Position numbers and translations under genes: made by a program. This document shows, one piece after another, positions 6,401-7,962 of a stretch of 7,962 bases of DNA. The DNA comes from JAZDMK01 sp043800975 (GTDB lineage: Bacteria > Bacteroidota > Bacteroidia > Bacteroidales > JAHJDW01). The notes under the pieces are model-generated. The model was not told where the DNA came from, did no database searches, and saw only the letters and a program-made list of their open reading frames with translations. The stretch is from assembly GCA_043800975.1 (NCBI GenBank), contig JAZDMK010000011.1, positions 1 through 7,962 on the forward strand, written 5' to 3'. The stretch's first letter is position 1; the number at the start of each line of letters is the position of its first letter.

Positions 6401-7962
6401 TTATTCCAAAACAACTTTCCGACAAATATTTGATCCCGATCTGGTTAATAACTGCATTAAGTATACTCCCTTACAATAATTACTCAGGTTAACGGTTTTC
6501 TTCTCGTTATTAAAGTCTATTCTTTCACTATGTAATAATTCACCAAAGCAGTTGTAGATCCTGATTTCATTTACCTCGTTTACTGAATAATCAATAGTGA
6601 TGAAACCTGTTGTCGGGTTTGGATATATTGAAATTTGAGAATAAGGATTGTATTCCGGCACATTGCTCATAAAACAAAAAATACTGTCATTGGGAATGTA
6701 GTCTGAAATTATCATGCTTAATGATGATAATGCAAACCCGCTTGAAATTATCCCTCCATTTCCAGATGACAAGGTAATACCTGACTCTGAAATACTGGAA
6801 GGGATATCATTACACAGGCCTATTGTTCCATCATTAGCTGCTTTTAACAGGTAAGATTGGAATGTGCTAAAATCGTACAGGTAGGCGGATGCAACAAACC
6901 CACCATCAGCAGTTGGTGAAATATTAATAATTTGTTCGTCAACGAGTGTACCTATATTTTTTACCCAGATAATTGATCCACCGTAGTCAATTTTAATAAG
7001 CATAAGATCATTTCCTGTAATATTGTTATCCTGGTAACCACCTATAATATACCCGCCGGAAATTTCTGCCAAACTTTTTCCCTCTTCGTTGAATGAACTT
7101 CTATATGTTTTAGCCCATTGAAGTATACCCTGACCATTTACATTAATTAGTATGACGTCCTTATCACCACTTCCATTGGATTGAGTTGTGCCACATAATA
7201 GATAACTACCGACTGAAGTTTGAATTACTGAATTACCATAATCATTTTCCAAACCGCCATAAGTTCTTGTCCAAATAGTGTCTCCTGATGAATTAAGTTT
7301 TATTAAATATACATCCAGGTTTCCTGCCCCAAACGAAGTATTCCCGCACACAATAAACCCGTTATCATTTGTCTGCTGAATACTGTAACCATTGTCATTT
7401 TCATTTGTTTTTCCAATAAACTTCTGCCATTGAACAAAACCTGACGTATTTATTTTTGTAACCAGAAGATCATTGTTTGTACAAGTACTGTCACATCTTC
7501 TGCTGCCAGTTATGGCATACCCCCCGTCATTGCACAATGTCAAATCAAAAAAAAGCTCTCCGCCCAAACAATATTTGCGTGTCCAAACCGTATCACCAGT
7601 ATTCGTTAATTTGATTAGTATACTGGACTCAGGGTTTGAAAGTGTATATCCACCTGTAATATATCCGCCATCTGATGTTTGCTTGATGAAGTTAAACCTT
7701 GAATAAGAATTACTATTATATGTTTTTGACCAAAGAAATTCTCCATTTGAATCAGTTTTTACAACCCAGGATAACGGATCAGATACAACGAATCCGTCAA
7801 TATTACCACATAATATATAACCGCCGTCAGTAGTTTGAGAAACATCACACAGAACGGTTTCTTGTTCATATAGCTCACCATAAATGAGTTTCTGAAAAGA
7901 AATATTTTGTGAACTAGAATAATTGAAGAAGACCCAAATATAAAGTACAAGAACAATAATTT
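6401..7962 (-). CDS. T9SS type A cargo protein with seven-repeat beta-propeller (5' end just outside the window)
   Basis: The frame is open from TAA at 6401-6403 to the window edge, 519 residues, without an in-frame ATG near the edge. The first visible residues, IIVLVLYIWVFF then NYSSSQ, look like the hydrophobic core and cleavage zone of a Sec signal peptide, so only the start codon and a few residues are missing. Counting from the first whole codon (7960), seven repeats of 48-54 residues follow. Each has a DGGY-type turn (residues 45, 97, 145, 199, 250, 301, 352), a G and then an L-x-K strand. The first six carry a conserved W (77, 126, 178, 230, 282, 332) in a W-x-K-x-Y context. Repeat 7 lacks the W. 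The type A sorting domain is at about 438-519 (ISIYPNPTTGFITIDYS, GVYLMQLL, KVVLE). The expected product is a secreted or surface-attached seven-bladed propeller for protein or glycan binding, with no enzyme motif seen. A TTG at 7565-7567 is not the real start, since two complete repeats lie upstream of it. Confidence 0.9.
   Translation of the reverse strand, partial: IIVLVLYIWVFFNYSSSQNISFQKLIYGELYEQETVLCDVSQTTDGGYILCGNIDGFVVSDPLSWVVKTDSNGEFLWSKTYNSNSYSRFNFIKQTSDGGYITGGYTLSNPESSILIKLTNTGDTVWTRKYCLGGELFFDLTLCNDGGYAITGSRRCDSTCTNNDLLVTKINTSGFVQWQKFIGKTNENDNGYSIQQTNDNGFIVCGNTSFGAGNLDVYLIKLNSSGDTIWTRTYGGLENDYGNSVIQTSVGSYLLCGTTQSNGSGDKDVILINVNGQGILQWAKTYRSSFNEEGKSLAEISGGYIIGGYQDNNITGNDLMLIKIDYGGSIIWVKNIGTLVDEQIINISPTADGGFVASAYLYDFSTFQSYLLKAANDGTIGLCNDIPSSISESGITLSSGNGGIISSGFALSSLSMIISDYIPNDSIFCFMSNVPEYNPYSQISIYPNPTTGFITIDYSVNEVNEIRIYNCFGELLHSERIDFNNEKKTVNLSNYCKGVYLMQLLTRSGSNICRKVVLE

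Noticed and set aside
7565..7567. TTG as start codon of the - strand propeller gene
   Set aside because: The same frame continues open to the window edge with two more complete propeller repeats and a signal-peptide-like segment.
7759..7956. A 65-codon - strand frame at the right edge
   Set aside because: It overlaps the well-supported propeller gene in another frame and has no recognisable features.

Overview
The window looks like chromosomal DNA of a member of the phylum Bacteroidota. Three of its genes encode secreted proteins ending in type IX secretion system (T9SS) sorting domains, which are essentially confined to that phylum. Start codons follow A-rich leaders without a clear Shine-Dalgarno sequence, and protein-coding DNA is AT-rich, both usual for the group. 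I cannot place it below phylum level.

Layout. Positions 1-97 are a short GC-rich stretch that may hold the 3' end of an upstream gene. Positions 106-480 (+) encode an unrecognised 124-residue soluble protein. Positions 481-939 hold no credible gene. They are a mosaic of different short-word repeat families (CATAG, GAAGTCA, CACCAAG, GTTACAGGT, AAGGCA, GTGGCA) followed by an A10 tract and the leader of the next gene. Positions 940-5376 (+) encode a 1478-residue modular surface protein: signal peptide, PPC-like domain, beta-sandwich, lectin-like jellyroll module, two Ig/PKD-like domains, right-handed beta-helix, charged helical segment and type A T9SS sorting domain. A perfect inverted repeat lies at 5384-5410, directly before the next start codon. 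Positions 5418-6398 (+) encode a 326-residue protein with the same jellyroll module joined to a type B (CHU_C / gliding-motility-associated) sorting domain. Positions 6401-7962 (-) hold a convergent gene, nearly complete, for a seven-repeat beta-propeller with a type A sorting domain. Only its start codon and a few residues lie beyond the window.

How they fit together. The three large proteins should cross the inner membrane by Sec and the outer membrane by T9SS, and end up on the cell surface or released. Their folds (beta-helix, jellyroll, propeller) are typical of adhesion or glycan binding. No catalytic residues are recognisable, so substrates and partners are unknown. The two + strand cargo genes share a homologous module but carry different sorting tags, which suggests duplication or domain exchange between neighbours.

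No mobile element, CRISPR array, rRNA, tRNA or clearly new multi-gene system is visible. The most unusual feature is the word-repeat tract, whose words appear to reach into the 3' end of the first gene.
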